Assembly (NCBI RefSeq): GCF_009208585.1 | Contig: NZ_WFLN01000006.1 | Location: forward strand, 496,001 to 560,000 | DNA from: Fluviispira multicolorata | GTDB lineage: Bacteria; Bdellovibrionota_B; Oligoflexia; Silvanigrellales; Silvanigrellaceae | DNA length: 64,000 bases | Direction of reading: 5' to 3' | Shown: in pieces, positions 42,679 through 52,207 of the stretch | Numbering within the stretch: the stretch's first letter is position 1 | How the letters are laid out: the number at the start of each line of letters is the position of its first letter | Made by a program: the position numbers and the translations under genes | The notes under the pieces: model-generated | The model's database searches: none | What the model was told of the DNA's origin: nothing | The model's input: only the letters and a program-made list of their open reading frames with translations

Positions 42679-43686
42679 TTAAGCTTTCCTTTCCGCTAAA
42701 TGACCAATTTTCTCTCCCATTTGAACGAGCGTTTCAATGCCTTGTTGTGAGGCTTTTACAATGTCATCATCGAATTCCATAATATCATTTTCAAAAAAGA
42801 AAATGCAGGTGCTTCCGCCAAATTTAAAGTATCCTTTTTCATCTCCTTTTTCGACTTGCACTGCGGGTCGATAAGTTTGCACAATTGTTCCAACAAAAAG
42901 AGCACCTACCTCTATTAAAAGAACTTTTCCAAACTGATCGGAATCGAGTTCACAAAGTGTTCTTTTATTCATACAATAAACAGGGATTTGTTGTTCAAGT
43001 GCATAGGGATTTACAGAATGAAGTAGACCAGGGACAGTTTTAGTAATTCCTGCTTTTCCAGATACTGGAAAGTGAAAGCGATGATAATCTGAAGGGCATA
43101 ATCTGAGAATAGCGCAAGCCCCATTTTTGTAACGTTCTGATAAGCTCTCATTTCCCTGAAAAAGATCAATGAGTTTAATAGGAGCCCATTTTACATTGCT
43201 AATTGTAGCATCTGTGATATTTGGAAAAACAAGCAATCTACCATCACCAGGAGAGATAATACTATTTGTTAAGCGATTAATAGGTCTTGCTCTTGAATGT
43301 AATTTTCTTGCAAAGAAGTCATTAAATGAGTGATATTCTGAAATATCTTTTTCTGACTCAGTAACATCTATACCCATTGAATTAACAAATTCTTCTATTT
43401 TATGTTTACTTGCACCTGAATCATTGTAAGCACCATAAATATTACTTATCCATTTATTTGTTAAAAATTTAGAGGTAAATGCAGCTCCAGCAGGGCTTCC
43501 ATAAAAAATTTTCATGGCATCTTCGCCATATATTTTTTCTATAAACTTCTCTCCACTCTTTCTTTTTATGACATTAATTTGTTTAGAGGCACTTCCTAAA
43601 ATAGATTTTAACATTTTTTTGCTTCCCTGATCGATAGCACTTAAGTTTTTGCCAGTCTTTTGCCCACGAGTTTTATTCTTGAGCAA
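42679..43686 (-). CDS. psd: Phosphatidylserine decarboxylase (proenzyme)
   Basis: Makes phosphatidylethanolamine from phosphatidylserine at the inner membrane by a pyruvoyl group. 335 residues. The self-cleavage site is GGST (S292), equivalent to the LGST of E. coli Psd, giving the pyruvoyl on the C-terminal small chain. Upstream SDYHRFHFP is the conserved catalytic aspartate/histidine region and SFNDFFARKL the early signature. Overlaps uvrA by 14 bases and is followed without gap by the GNAT gene. Confidence 0.94.
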   Translation of the reverse strand: MLKNKTRGQKTGKNLSAIDQGSKKMLKSILGSASKQINVIKRKSGEKFIEKIYGEDAMKIFYGSPAGAAFTSKFLTNKWISNIYGAYNDSGASKHKIEEFVNSMGIDVTESEKDISEYHSFNDFFARKLHSRARPINRLTNSIISPGDGRLLVFPNITDATISNVKWAPIKLIDLFQGNESLSERYKNGACAILRLCPSDYHRFHFPVSGKAGITKTVPGLLHSVNPYALEQQIPVYCMNKRTLCELDSDQFGKVLLIEVGALFVGTIVQTYRPAVQVEKGDEKGYFKFGGSTCIFFFENDIMEFDDDIVKASQQGIETLVQMGEKIGHLAERKA

Positions 43687-46474
43687 CTGCTAGCAATCTT
43701 TCTATGATTTTTCCACCATGAACTCCACTTTCTGGTCCCATTTTTATGAGATGGTGTGCGTGCTCTTCAAAGAGTTCATGATGCTCTACAACGACAAATG
43801 TATGCCCTTCGCTACAAAGACGCAATAAAGTTTCAAGAAGGTTTCCAATGTCAAAATCTGAGAGACCTCGAGTCGGTTCATCCAAAATACAAAAGATTTT
43901 TTTGGAAGACTTTGAAAGTGCAGCACAAATACGTAGACGTTGCGCTTCTCCACCCGACATTGAGGTTGTGGGCAAGCCCAGTGGGATATGTCCAAGTCCA
44001 AGTTGATTGCATAATAGCAGCGCTTTTGAGAAGCCGGATTGTTTTCCCAGAGTTTTTAAGCATTCAGCCATACTGGTTGAAAGCCATTCGTGAATACTTT
44101 TTTGGTTCCATTTTATTTCGAGAATATCGCTTCTATAACGACTTCCATTGCAGTCAGGACATATTTTTTCGACGGAACCCAAAAAGAATAGGTCATCTTC
44201 GATTGTTCCTTTGCCATTGCAGTTTTCGCATCCCCCTACTCCATTGAAAGAGAAATCTGAAATATTAAAACCCAGCGCTTTGGCTTCACGTGTGGCCGCA
44301 AAATTTTTTCTTAATAAATCCATGAGTCCTAAAATTGTTGCAGGAACGCTTGAGATTGTTCTGTGTAGCGCTTTTTGTTCTACACTTATAATGTCATTAT
44401 TCTCAAAGAAATTTTTTGGTAAAATAAAATGCTGCCAAATGCCGATTTTTGCATCTGAATCATATTCTGAATTTTCTGAAATATTAGTTTCTTTATATTT
44501 ATCAAGAGCTGCTTCTAGGCCAAAGCGAATTAAAGTGGATTTTCCTGCTCCACTTGGGCCAATGATGATATTGAGTTTTTTTAAAATGAATTCTATATCT
44601 ATTTCTCTACAATTCATTGCAGAGAATCCCTTTAGAATAATAGAATTTTCTTTTTGATATGAGTTTAATGGAAAAATATTTTTTTTAGTTAAATTAAGAT
44701 TTAATTTTGAAAATTTGGTTTGAAAGCAATTTGGTTTTTTATCTATTACCTTTAAAAGTTTTCCACCATTTTCTCCACCGCCAGGTCCAAGTTCAAGTAT
44801 TTCATCTGCACTTGAAATAAGTGTTTTATCATGTTCTACCATAAGCACTGTGTTACCTAAATCTCTTAATTCCTCAATACATTTTATTAATGATGGAATT
44901 TCTTTTTTACCAAGCCCAATACTCGGTTCATCTAAAACATAAAGAGCATCAGTTAGGCCATTGCCAATAACTCGTGTCAGTAAAACTCTTTGATACTCAC
45001 CTCCAGATAAAGTTTTGCAGCGGCGGAAAAGTTGTGCAGAGCCAAGGCCTAGTTTTTCTAAAAGTGATATTTTTTTAAATGCTTCATCATAAATTTCTGG
45101 AATAGCATTGAGTTTTTTTTCATATTTTTTTTCTAATTTTATTTTTTCCAGCCAACGAAGAGCGCTCGATATTTCTTTTTGAAATAATTCACTGTATGAA
45201 ACACCAAAACAAATTGCATTTAGGCCTGCTTTACCCACACGAGCGCCATTACAATTAGTACATATTTCATATTTTCTGTATTTTGCGAGAAGTATTCTTG
45301 AAGTGCTTTTATAACGCTCTTGTTCGAGTATATCAAAAAAATTTTTGAGTGTGACATATTCTGTGTCACTGGATTTTTTATTTGAAGAGTCGCCATACCA
45401 TATAAAGTTTTTAACATCTTTTGATAGATTAGAATATGATCCTTGGATTTTAATATTTCTTTTTTTGCAAGTCCGAATTAATTCTTCTTTCATCCATAAA
45501 AATGTATCAGAGTTCCAAGGTTTAATAGCTCCTTCAGCAATAGATAAATTTGGATTTGGTATTATTTTCTGAGGATCGAGAATGGGGACATTTCCTAAAC
45601 CATTGCATGTCTGACAAGCTCCTAAAATTGACTGCCAGTCAAGATCATTGGTTTGAATAATTGAGGTTTGTTGATGACATGAGGAACAAAAAGGTTGAAC
45701 GTGGAAAACCTGATTATCATTTGTAATTTCTTTATTTGAATTTAATTTCACTAAATTTAAATAAGAAAAGCGAGGAGAAAATTTTACCTGCGACCAGATT
45801 GTTTCAATTCTATTGGATATTTCTTCAGTGCTTAATTGCCAATTTATGCGATCAAGAATGATTTCCATAGATATATTTTTTAAACTATTTTCTTTAATAA
45901 AATCTTCAAAATCAATAATTTTATTTTCTATAATTCCACGTGTATAACCTTCAAAAATGAGATCATCTAGATTTTTCTTAGAATCAATGGTGTATGGAAC
46001 TGAAATAATATAGTTTAATTTGTTTTCTTTACTATTCTCATTAGTTAATAATTCTATCAATTGATTTGAAGTATCAACATTTACGGGAGAGCCGCAGTTT
46101 GTGCAGGAAGGATCCATTAAAGATATAAATAGTGTGCGTAGAGGCGTTGCAATATCAGCAGCCGAAGCAATAACACTGCGTGGATCTCCTGTTTTATTAT
46201 TTTGTTTTAAAGACACCGCAGCTGGTATATTATCAATTTCATCAAAATCACCTTGAGGAAGGCCTTGCAAAAACTGTCTTTCATAAGTTCCTAAGGTCTC
46301 AAGAAATCTTCTTTGTGATTCAGAATAAATTGTATCAAATGCCAAGCTGCTTTTACCACTTCCTGAAACACCTGTAATTGCAATCCATTTTTTTAATGGA
46401 ATGTTAAGATGAATATTTTTTAAATTGTGGGTTTTAACGCCTTTGCAAATTAAATATTCAGAAGTTGATGTCAT
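43673..46474 (-). CDS. UvrA-family excinuclease ATPase, divergent
   Basis: Damage-recognition ATPase of nucleotide excision repair or a UvrA paralogue. 933 residues with two ABC domains: Walker A GVSGSGKSSLAFD near the start and GPSGAGKSTLIRF at about 650; ABC signatures LSGGEYQRVLL and MSGGEAQRLRI. Zinc-type cysteine pairs are CTNCGS, CSSCHQ with CQTCNG, and CENCNG with CPDCNG. The first domain differs from E. coli UvrA (ETLGTYERQFL in place of ESLSAYARQFL, DPRSVIASAAD in place of NPRSTVGTITE). This suggests a UvrA2-like paralogue rather than the housekeeping UvrA; not decidable here. It is upstream of psd. Confidence 0.85.
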   Translation of the reverse strand: MTSTSEYLICKGVKTHNLKNIHLNIPLKKWIAITGVSGSGKSSLAFDTIYSESQRRFLETLGTYERQFLQGLPQGDFDEIDNIPAAVSLKQNNKTGDPRSVIASAADIATPLRTLFISLMDPSCTNCGSPVNVDTSNQLIELLTNENSKENKLNYIISVPYTIDSKKNLDDLIFEGYTRGIIENKIIDFEDFIKENSLKNISMEIILDRINWQLSTEEISNRIETIWSQVKFSPRFSYLNLVKLNSNKEITNDNQVFHVQPFCSSCHQQTSIIQTNDLDWQSILGACQTCNGLGNVPILDPQKIIPNPNLSIAEGAIKPWNSDTFLWMKEELIRTCKKRNIKIQGSYSNLSKDVKNFIWYGDSSNKKSSDTEYVTLKNFFDILEQERYKSTSRILLAKYRKYEICTNCNGARVGKAGLNAICFGVSYSELFQKEISSALRWLEKIKLEKKYEKKLNAIPEIYDEAFKKISLLEKLGLGSAQLFRRCKTLSGGEYQRVLLTRVIGNGLTDALYVLDEPSIGLGKKEIPSLIKCIEELRDLGNTVLMVEHDKTLISSADEILELGPGGGENGGKLLKVIDKKPNCFQTKFSKLNLNLTKKNIFPLNSYQKENSIILKGFSAMNCREIDIEFILKKLNIIIGPSGAGKSTLIRFGLEAALDKYKETNISENSEYDSDAKIGIWQHFILPKNFFENNDIISVEQKALHRTISSVPATILGLMDLLRKNFAATREAKALGFNISDFSFNGVGGCENCNGKGTIEDDLFFLGSVEKICPDCNGSRYRSDILEIKWNQKSIHEWLSTSMAECLKTLGKQSGFSKALLLCNQLGLGHIPLGLPTTSMSGGEAQRLRICAALSKSSKKIFCILDEPTRGLSDFDIGNLLETLLRLCSEGHTFVVVEHHELFEEHAHHLIKMGPESGVHGGKIIERLLAVAQE

Positions 46475-46512
46475 AATTTCTTCTTTTCCAATTAATATGG
46501 ATTTCTGTTAAA

Positions 46513-47298
46513 TTAACTATTCAAATTTTCAAGCTCTGCATCTGCGTGAAATTTATTTTCTCGGATTGTTAAAAAATGCGTGATCCATTCATCATTTAAG
46601 TTTAAAAGCTGTTCTTTTGTACCAATTCCAATTATTTTTCCGTCTTTTAATATAGCAACTTTTTTTGCAAAGCGGAATGCAACATCGATATTTGAAGTCA
46701 CGCAAACCATAGTTGTGCCAATTTTAAAACCAATTCGATGAATTATGTCGATAACAATTGTTGTTGTAACAGGATCAAGACCTGCCGTGGGTTCATCAAG
46801 CAGTGCGAGTTCGGGATTCGTTACAAGCGCACGAATAAAACCGACTCTTCTACGCATACCACCAGAAAGTTCACTTGGAAGTTTGTCTGCAGCGTGATTC
46901 AAATTGACTTGCGATAAAAAACTTAAAACTCTTTCTTCTCGCTCATTTTTTGTAAAAGTGGTCATATTTTCCATAGCAAAATTAATATTTTCGCGGACGG
47001 TCATAAAGTCAAACAAAGCGCCTTGCTGAAAGGCGATCCCCACTTTTTTTAAAATTTCCGATCTGTCTTTGTGTGCTAGACCTTGTAAATTCTTGTCAAG
47101 GACATGAATTGTTCCTGATTGCGGTACAATGATTCCTAATATAATCTTAAGAAGTGTGCTTTTTCCAGAGCCACCCGGTCCTAGAATAGTTAAAGATTCG
47201 CCTTTAAATATATCAAGATTTAAGTTTTGGAGTATAGGTTTATTCTTAATAAAAGAGACATTTATGTCATTCAGTGTTACAATTTTGGATGATTGCAC
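46513..47298 (-). CDS. MlaF-like ABC transporter ATP-binding protein
   Basis: 261 residues. Walker A GPGGSGKSTLL, Q-loop GIAFQQGALFDFMTVREN, signature LSGGMRRRVGF and Walker B LALLDEPTAGLDP follow the MlaF/Ttg2A branch, which moves phospholipid to or from the outer membrane. The VGIAFQ, FDFMTV and GMRRRV pieces are typical. The partners mlaE and mlaD are not adjacent; uvrA follows. It may be the ATPase of an Mla-like system encoded elsewhere. Confidence 0.85.
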   Translation of the reverse strand: MQSSKIVTLNDINVSFIKNKPILQNLNLDIFKGESLTILGPGGSGKSTLLKIILGIIVPQSGTIHVLDKNLQGLAHKDRSEILKKVGIAFQQGALFDFMTVRENINFAMENMTTFTKNEREERVLSFLSQVNLNHAADKLPSELSGGMRRRVGFIRALVTNPELALLDEPTAGLDPVTTTIVIDIIHRIGFKIGTTMVCVTSNIDVAFRFAKKVAILKDGKIIGIGTKEQLLNLNDEWITHFLTIRENKFHADAELENLNS

Positions 47299-47433
47299 TC
47301 AGCCTCCTTAACTTATGACTGGCAGTTCTTTATATTAGGTTATTATTGTTTGATTTGCAATTATTTCAGATAGTGCTTAGTAATATAAGCTTGAATGTCA
47401 TAATTTATTTAATGAGTGAGCCTAGTGAATATA

Positions 47434-48312
47434 ATGAATATTAATTTTAAAAGATCCTTTTTAATTATCTTATCTTTAGTTAACATTTATGTATTTTTTG
47501 CGAGAGAAGCTTTTTCCGAAGAGGCTCAAGAAAAAAAATCTATCGTTACTTTAGATAATGATGAAAAGATGATGAGTAATATAAAATCTAGAATTTCGGC
47601 ATGTGTAGAGTTAGATAATAAAATTCTTTCATACGTTGATAAAATATATTTTTTGAAAGATTGTAAACTTAGACTAATTAAGGGTTCAGAAATAGTTAAT
47701 AAACTTATTCAAATTAGAAAGAAAAAAATTATTAATTTAACAAGTGAAGTCTATTCTCTTATTCCAATTGGCGAAAATTATGGGAATGATGAATATTATA
47801 ATGAATTTGAAAAGCGCAATGCGTTAAGTTTAAGAGAACTATGTAATTTATATGAAAAAGGAATATTGACTTCAGATAATATAAATTATTTTTTTATTGA
47901 AAACTGTAAAAGAAGACCATTTGAAAAATACAGTGATGTCCTTTTATTTAATGGTAAAAGCCGCCCTATTTATTCACTTCAACCACAAACAATTGAAATA
48001 TTTCCCCTTGGTAGACCTGTTTTGATTGAAAAAAATAATCTTGATATAGTTGAAAGCGAAGGAAAACTAAAAAAACATTTGCCATCAGCACAAAAATTAT
48101 GTGGCTCTCTTAATCGTAAAGTTGTTACCTTTCATGATAGTTATTACTTTATTGAAGATTGTCATCTGTTTAAAATTAAAAATTTGACTTTAGAAATCCA
48201 AAAAAAGGCAGATAATTTAGGTGGAATACAAGAGCTGACAGTTGTACAAAAACTTGGTATACCTGAAGGTGAAGAAATTCGAAGTGATGAAGTTCTTAAA
48301 AAAATCAGATAA
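47434..48312 (+). CDS. Secreted protein with three cysteine-bearing repeats
   Basis: About 292 residues with a signal peptide (FLIILSLVNIYVFFAREAFS). Three similar units are visible, each with a Cys-Leu or similar start, about 20-25 residues of polar loop, and an aromatic-x-[LI]-x-[DN]-C end: ISACVELDNK...YFLKDCKL, RELCNLYEK...YFFIENCK, and KLCGSLNRK...YYFIEDCHL. The cysteines in each unit probably form a disulphide. The frame is open to a GTG at 47416; no strong Shine-Dalgarno decides the start, and I prefer the ATG at 47434 that leaves a clean signal peptide. No family recognised. Confidence 0.6.
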   Translation: MNINFKRSFLIILSLVNIYVFFAREAFSEEAQEKKSIVTLDNDEKMMSNIKSRISACVELDNKILSYVDKIYFLKDCKLRLIKGSEIVNKLIQIRKKKIINLTSEVYSLIPIGENYGNDEYYNEFEKRNALSLRELCNLYEKGILTSDNINYFFIENCKRRPFEKYSDVLLFNGKSRPIYSLQPQTIEIFPLGRPVLIEKNNLDIVESEGKLKKHLPSAQKLCGSLNRKVVTFHDSYYFIEDCHLFKIKNLTLEIQKKADNLGGIQELTVVQKLGIPEGEEIRSDEVLKKIR

Positions 48313-48324
48313 TTAAAAAATTAA

Positions 48325-49224
48325 TTAATTGTTCTCTGGTAATAATTTTAGAATCACTCCTCTCATTAAATTTTTCTGAGGCCAAGATTTTACGGGTTGC
48401 ATACCCGATTGAAGCCAATCATTACCATATCCAAGAGTCACAACTTGCTCTGGATTTAAATTAAATCTTCTAACTAAATAATTTCCTACTGCTTGAGCTC
48501 TCATCAGTGACTCTAAACGCAGTTGCTCTTTATCTCCAGAAGTTAGATAAAATCCATCGATTTCTAGGCGGCCATTAAGATTTTTAAAATAAGAGAATTT
48601 ATCATCAAGATACTCTTGCCCCTCTGGAGTTAGATCAAAAGAGTAATTTCCATTCCCTAAGTTAGTAAAGATATTTTCGTAAGCAATCTCAAATTTTGGA
48701 CTGATTAAAATTTTTCTTGATATTATTTTTTCGACTGGAAAGACAACATCTCCTGCCATTGGCCGCCAATAAAGATTTCCCATTTCAATAAATTTGCGCG
48801 GATATTTTCCTGCTGGATATTGAGTTATATCGATTCCTTTTATTATAGCTTCAACTGTATTTCCATTAATACTCTCGACATTTCCTCTTCCTAAAAAAAC
48901 CCATCTTCCAGGTGGAAGGCAACGAGCAATTTGGACTTCTCCGCCAACAGTGGGCATTTGATAATATGCAATTTTTTTATTGGAATATAGATCCCAACTA
49001 ACTAGAAATTCATTTTTAATATTTGAGCGTTCAGAGTAAGTTAACTTAATTGATTGAGTGGCAAGTCCTGTGGGAGTGCACTCTTCAATTGGATAAGAAG
49101 TCTGAAAAAAATAGCTGATTAAAGAAATTGCTGTACATGAATATGATATAGAAATATTGAGTAAAATGAAACTTGCTAGTTTTGAAAGTTTTATGATTAT
49201 TTTAAAAATCATTTTAAGCTTCAT
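48325..49224 (-). CDS. OmpA-domain outer-membrane or periplasmic protein
   Basis: 299 residues with an N-terminal hydrophobic signal (LASFILLNISISYSC). The C-terminal ~85 residues follow OmpA/MotB: LEIDGFYLTSGDKEQLRLES, MRAQAVGNYLVRRFNL and VVTLGYGND, where the usual G-H-x-D is replaced by GYGND or GFYLTSGD-like spelling. The middle GRWVFLGRGNVE and PAGKYPRKFIEM is unassigned. Such domains bind peptidoglycan. It is convergent with the triple-repeat protein gene and divergent from trmB. Confidence 0.7.
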   Translation of the reverse strand: MKLKMIFKIIIKLSKLASFILLNISISYSCTAISLISYFFQTSYPIEECTPTGLATQSIKLTYSERSNIKNEFLVSWDLYSNKKIAYYQMPTVGGEVQIARCLPPGRWVFLGRGNVESINGNTVEAIIKGIDITQYPAGKYPRKFIEMGNLYWRPMAGDVVFPVEKIISRKILISPKFEIAYENIFTNLGNGNYSFDLTPEGQEYLDDKFSYFKNLNGRLEIDGFYLTSGDKEQLRLESLMRAQAVGNYLVRRFNLNPEQVVTLGYGNDWLQSGMQPVKSWPQKNLMRGVILKLLPENN

Positions 49225-49348
49225 ATTTATTCCATTGCTTCATTTAGAGCTTGATCCCTTGCCATCTTTTCGGCAACCTGCGCTTGAGGCAGTGGGCAAA
49301 TTTTATAATTTGTCAATTCCATGAGTCATATAAGGAAGATTTTTGCTG

Positions 49349-50050
49349 ATGAGAAAAGTTGGAACTATCATAGATAATTTGAGAAAAGGTGAAAAAGCTC
49401 CTGATAGACATGAAAACCCATATTTAAAAGAGGCTATTGGATTATCAGAATACCTCTTAACTCAAGCAGAGTTGGGCGAAAAATACTCTTCACTCTTTAC
49501 AGATATGACAAAGCCCATAGTAGTTGAAATTGGTTGTTATATGGGTAAAACAGTACTTGAACTTGTTGAAAATAATAAAGATAAAAATATATTAGGACTT
49601 GATATCACCTACAAGCGCGTTGTGAAAGCTGCCCGTAAATTAAAAAGAAATCATTTAGATAATGGGCGCATTGCAATTTGTGATGGTATGGCTTTTCTGA
49701 GAGATATTGTTCCAGACAATTCTTTACTTGGCGTTTGTGTCTTTTTTCCAGATCCTTGGCCTAAAGAAAGGCATGAAAAAAATAGACTTTTAAAGGCAGA
49801 TTTCATCGAAATTTTATTTTCTAAATTGTCACCTCAAGGTTTTTTTTGGTTTAAAACAGATCATGAGCAGTATTTTTTGGAAACTCAGAAAAAAGTCTTA
49901 CATTCTGGCTTTATAAGCGATGATGAAAAAGATTTTACTCCGCGTTCAAAACCTCAAAATATTCAGGGTGATTCTTACGAAACAGCATTTCAAAAACTCT
50001 TTACTATGAAGGGAGTGCCTTTCTACCAAAGAGTTTTTATTAAGCCATAG
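49349..50050 (+). CDS. trmB: tRNA (guanine-N7-)-methyltransferase
   Basis: Methylates G46 of tRNA with SAM. About 233 residues. SAM motif VVEIGCYMGKTVLEL, then LGLDITYKR, and the diagnostic FFPDPWPKERHEKNRLLK and FKTDHEQY motifs are all present. The frame begins at a TTG (49343) two codons earlier; I prefer the ATG at 49349, with AGGAAG 10 bases upstream. It starts an operon with a cation diffusion facilitator (11 bases downstream) and queG. Confidence 0.94.
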   Translation: MRKVGTIIDNLRKGEKAPDRHENPYLKEAIGLSEYLLTQAELGEKYSSLFTDMTKPIVVEIGCYMGKTVLELVENNKDKNILGLDITYKRVVKAARKLKRNHLDNGRIAICDGMAFLRDIVPDNSLLGVCVFFPDPWPKERHEKNRLLKADFIEILFSKLSPQGFFWFKTDHEQYFLETQKKVLHSGFISDDEKDFTPRSKPQNIQGDSYETAFQKLFTMKGVPFYQRVFIKP

Positions 50051-50061
50051 AAAGTAATGTT

Positions 50062-50979
50062 ATGCTTCATAGATTAACGGATGGACTTTCAAATTCGAAA
50101 ATAGCTCAACGAGCAGCTTTGGTAGCAGCAATTTGTGCTGCTTTTTTAGCAGTTGGTAAACTTACACTCTTTTTTATGACAGGCTCATTGATAGTTGCGT
50201 TATCTGCTTGGGATAGCACTATGGATATGATCGTCAGTCTCGTAAATCGAAAAATTGTTAAGTTCGCACGTCTTGATGCAGATCATAATCATCCCTATGG
50301 GCATGGACGCGCAGAAAGCATCGCTGCCCTTGGTCAGGGAAGCCTGATTATTGGTGGAGGAATTGCGATCGCTGTCTCAAGCGTTCGACAAATATATGAT
50401 GTGTTAAATGGACAAACTGTTTTAATAAATCATTCAGATTGGAAGCAAATTGTCTTTTTTATATTTGCAGCTTTTGTGAGCCTTTTTGTAACAAAATGGT
50501 TAAAAGTAAATGGCTTAAAATTAAATAGCCCAGCTTTAATAGCAGATGCGGAACATTATAAAGTTGACTTTGTGACAAATATTTCATCAACTTTAGCCCT
50601 TTTTTTAGTTGCAATAACGGGATATACAATTTTAGATCCTATTTTAGCATTGTTATTTTCTGGTTATATTATTTATGGTTCTTTGGGGTTAGTAAAAACA
50701 AGTATAAATGAACTTATGGATCATGATATACCTGATGATATAAAATTAATCGCAATAGAAATTGTTAAAAAAACCGACGAAAGAATTTTAGATATCCATA
50801 GATTTAGAGCAAGAAAAAGTGGTCATAAATACTTTTTTGATTTTCATGTTACATTACCAGAATCACTTTTATTTAATGAAGTTCACTATATTATAGATAA
50901 AATTGAACATGTATTATCATCTGAATTTGAAGGTGATGTTATTGTCCATGCAGATCCAAGTAGCGTAAGTCCAGACTGA
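50062..50979 (+). CDS. Cation diffusion facilitator (FieF-like) transporter
   Basis: Exports divalent metal (Zn, Fe or similar) with proton antiport. 305 residues, about six membrane helices and a C-terminal ferredoxin-like cytosolic domain. Metal sites: D51 and D55 (WDSTMD) and the later AEHYKVD (H and D), both typical of CDF. A DADHNHPYGHGRAE loop, rich in His, is the usual cytosolic part between helices. It overlaps queG by one base. Confidence 0.9.
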   Translation: MLHRLTDGLSNSKIAQRAALVAAICAAFLAVGKLTLFFMTGSLIVALSAWDSTMDMIVSLVNRKIVKFARLDADHNHPYGHGRAESIAALGQGSLIIGGGIAIAVSSVRQIYDVLNGQTVLINHSDWKQIVFFIFAAFVSLFVTKWLKVNGLKLNSPALIADAEHYKVDFVTNISSTLALFLVAITGYTILDPILALLFSGYIIYGSLGLVKTSINELMDHDIPDDIKLIAIEIVKKTDERILDIHRFRARKSGHKYFFDFHVTLPESLLFNEVHYIIDKIEHVLSSEFEGDVIVHADPSSVSPD

Positions 50980-52091
50980 TGATATTAAGAGAAGATATAA
51001 TTGAGTTATTAAAAAAATATGATGCATATGCAACAGGTGTTTTTTCATTTGAAGATAAAAAATATGTAAATGTTTTTGATAAAGATTTTAAAGCTTTTGA
51101 ACAGTGGTTGAATGATAAAGCGCATGCTGGAATGAAATTTTTAGAGAGTAATATTGATGTGCGTAAGGATCCTTCTTTTATTCTGCCAAACTCAAAAACG
51201 GCACTTGTCTTTTTATTTCCTTATTCAATGGGACACAGAGTAAGAAATAAAAGAGTAGTTTCTTTTGAAATAAAAGCAAAAAAAAATTCATTAATTGGTA
51301 ATAAATTAATTTCTAGATATGTTTATGGGAAAGATTATCACAAAATTTTAAAAAATAATTTAGTACTCATTGGTCAAGCTCTTCAAAAACATTTGAATAA
51401 AAAATTTACGTTTAGACCTGTCATTGATTCAATTCCTTTTTTTGATAGAGCGCATGCTAGAGAAGCTCATATTGGGTTTATAGGTAAAAACACAATGTTA
51501 ATTCGACCTGGTATGGGTTCTTTTTTCTTTATCGCAACTCTTTTGTTGGATTTGTCACACAGTGAAATTATCGAACATTTTGATACTCCAAAAATAAATC
51601 CTATTGCAAGCTTAGATTGTGGTGACTGCACCAAATGTTTAGATTCATGTCCCACAAATGCACTCATAAAACCGTATTATTTGGATGCAAATAAATGTTT
51701 ATCTTACTTAACTATTGAGCATCGAGATATTGTCCCCAAAGAATATATTTCACATTTTTCTAAAACGATTTATGGCTGTGATATTTGTCAAGAAGTGTGT
51801 CCTTATAATTTAGTCACTTCTGATTTTAATATTTTAAAAGGATTTGCAGAATATAATAGCTCTTTTTTATCAATAAGTATCAAAGATATCGCTTTAATGA
51901 CTCCACTTGAGTATGAAAAATGGTTTGGTGGAACCGCTGCTACACGTGCAAAGTACCAAGGTCTTATTCGTAATGCTTTGTATCATTTATATTCAAATCA
52001 AGATGAAGATTTGCATAATATATTACAAAAACTTGAAAACTCTGAATTCAAACTTATTTCTAATACCGTTAAGCAGATCCAGAATTTTTAA
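50979..52091 (+). CDS. queG: Epoxyqueuosine reductase
   Basis: Last step of queuosine synthesis, reducing epoxyqueuosine in tRNA with cobalamin. 370 residues. The iron-sulphur motifs are CGDCTKCLDSCPTNA and CDICQEVCPYN (two 4Fe-4S clusters). Early signatures include the HAGMKFLES segment and RYVYGKDYHK, then DSIPFFDRAHAREAHIGF, as in QueG. The start ATG overlaps the CDF stop by one base (TGATG). The cofactor requirement implies a cobalamin supply, consistent with the nearby mutase. Confidence 0.94.
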   Translation: MILREDIIELLKKYDAYATGVFSFEDKKYVNVFDKDFKAFEQWLNDKAHAGMKFLESNIDVRKDPSFILPNSKTALVFLFPYSMGHRVRNKRVVSFEIKAKKNSLIGNKLISRYVYGKDYHKILKNNLVLIGQALQKHLNKKFTFRPVIDSIPFFDRAHAREAHIGFIGKNTMLIRPGMGSFFFIATLLLDLSHSEIIEHFDTPKINPIASLDCGDCTKCLDSCPTNALIKPYYLDANKCLSYLTIEHRDIVPKEYISHFSKTIYGCDICQEVCPYNLVTSDFNILKGFAEYNSSFLSISIKDIALMTPLEYEKWFGGTAATRAKYQGLIRNALYHLYSNQDEDLHNILQKLENSEFKLISNTVKQIQNF

Positions 52092-52207
52092 AACTGCTAT
52101 TCTTTTCAAAATTTTTAAAATATGTATTCTGTCAAAGGCAAGCAGGACAATTTAATAAACTTGATCCCTCTTGAAGATTAATTATATGTATCACTAAGGA
52201 ATATAAA

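Noticed and set aside
43756..44657. Plus-strand frames within uvrA (43756-44247 and 44148-44657)
   Set aside because: They lie antisense to a strongly supported UvrA and show no recognisable motif.
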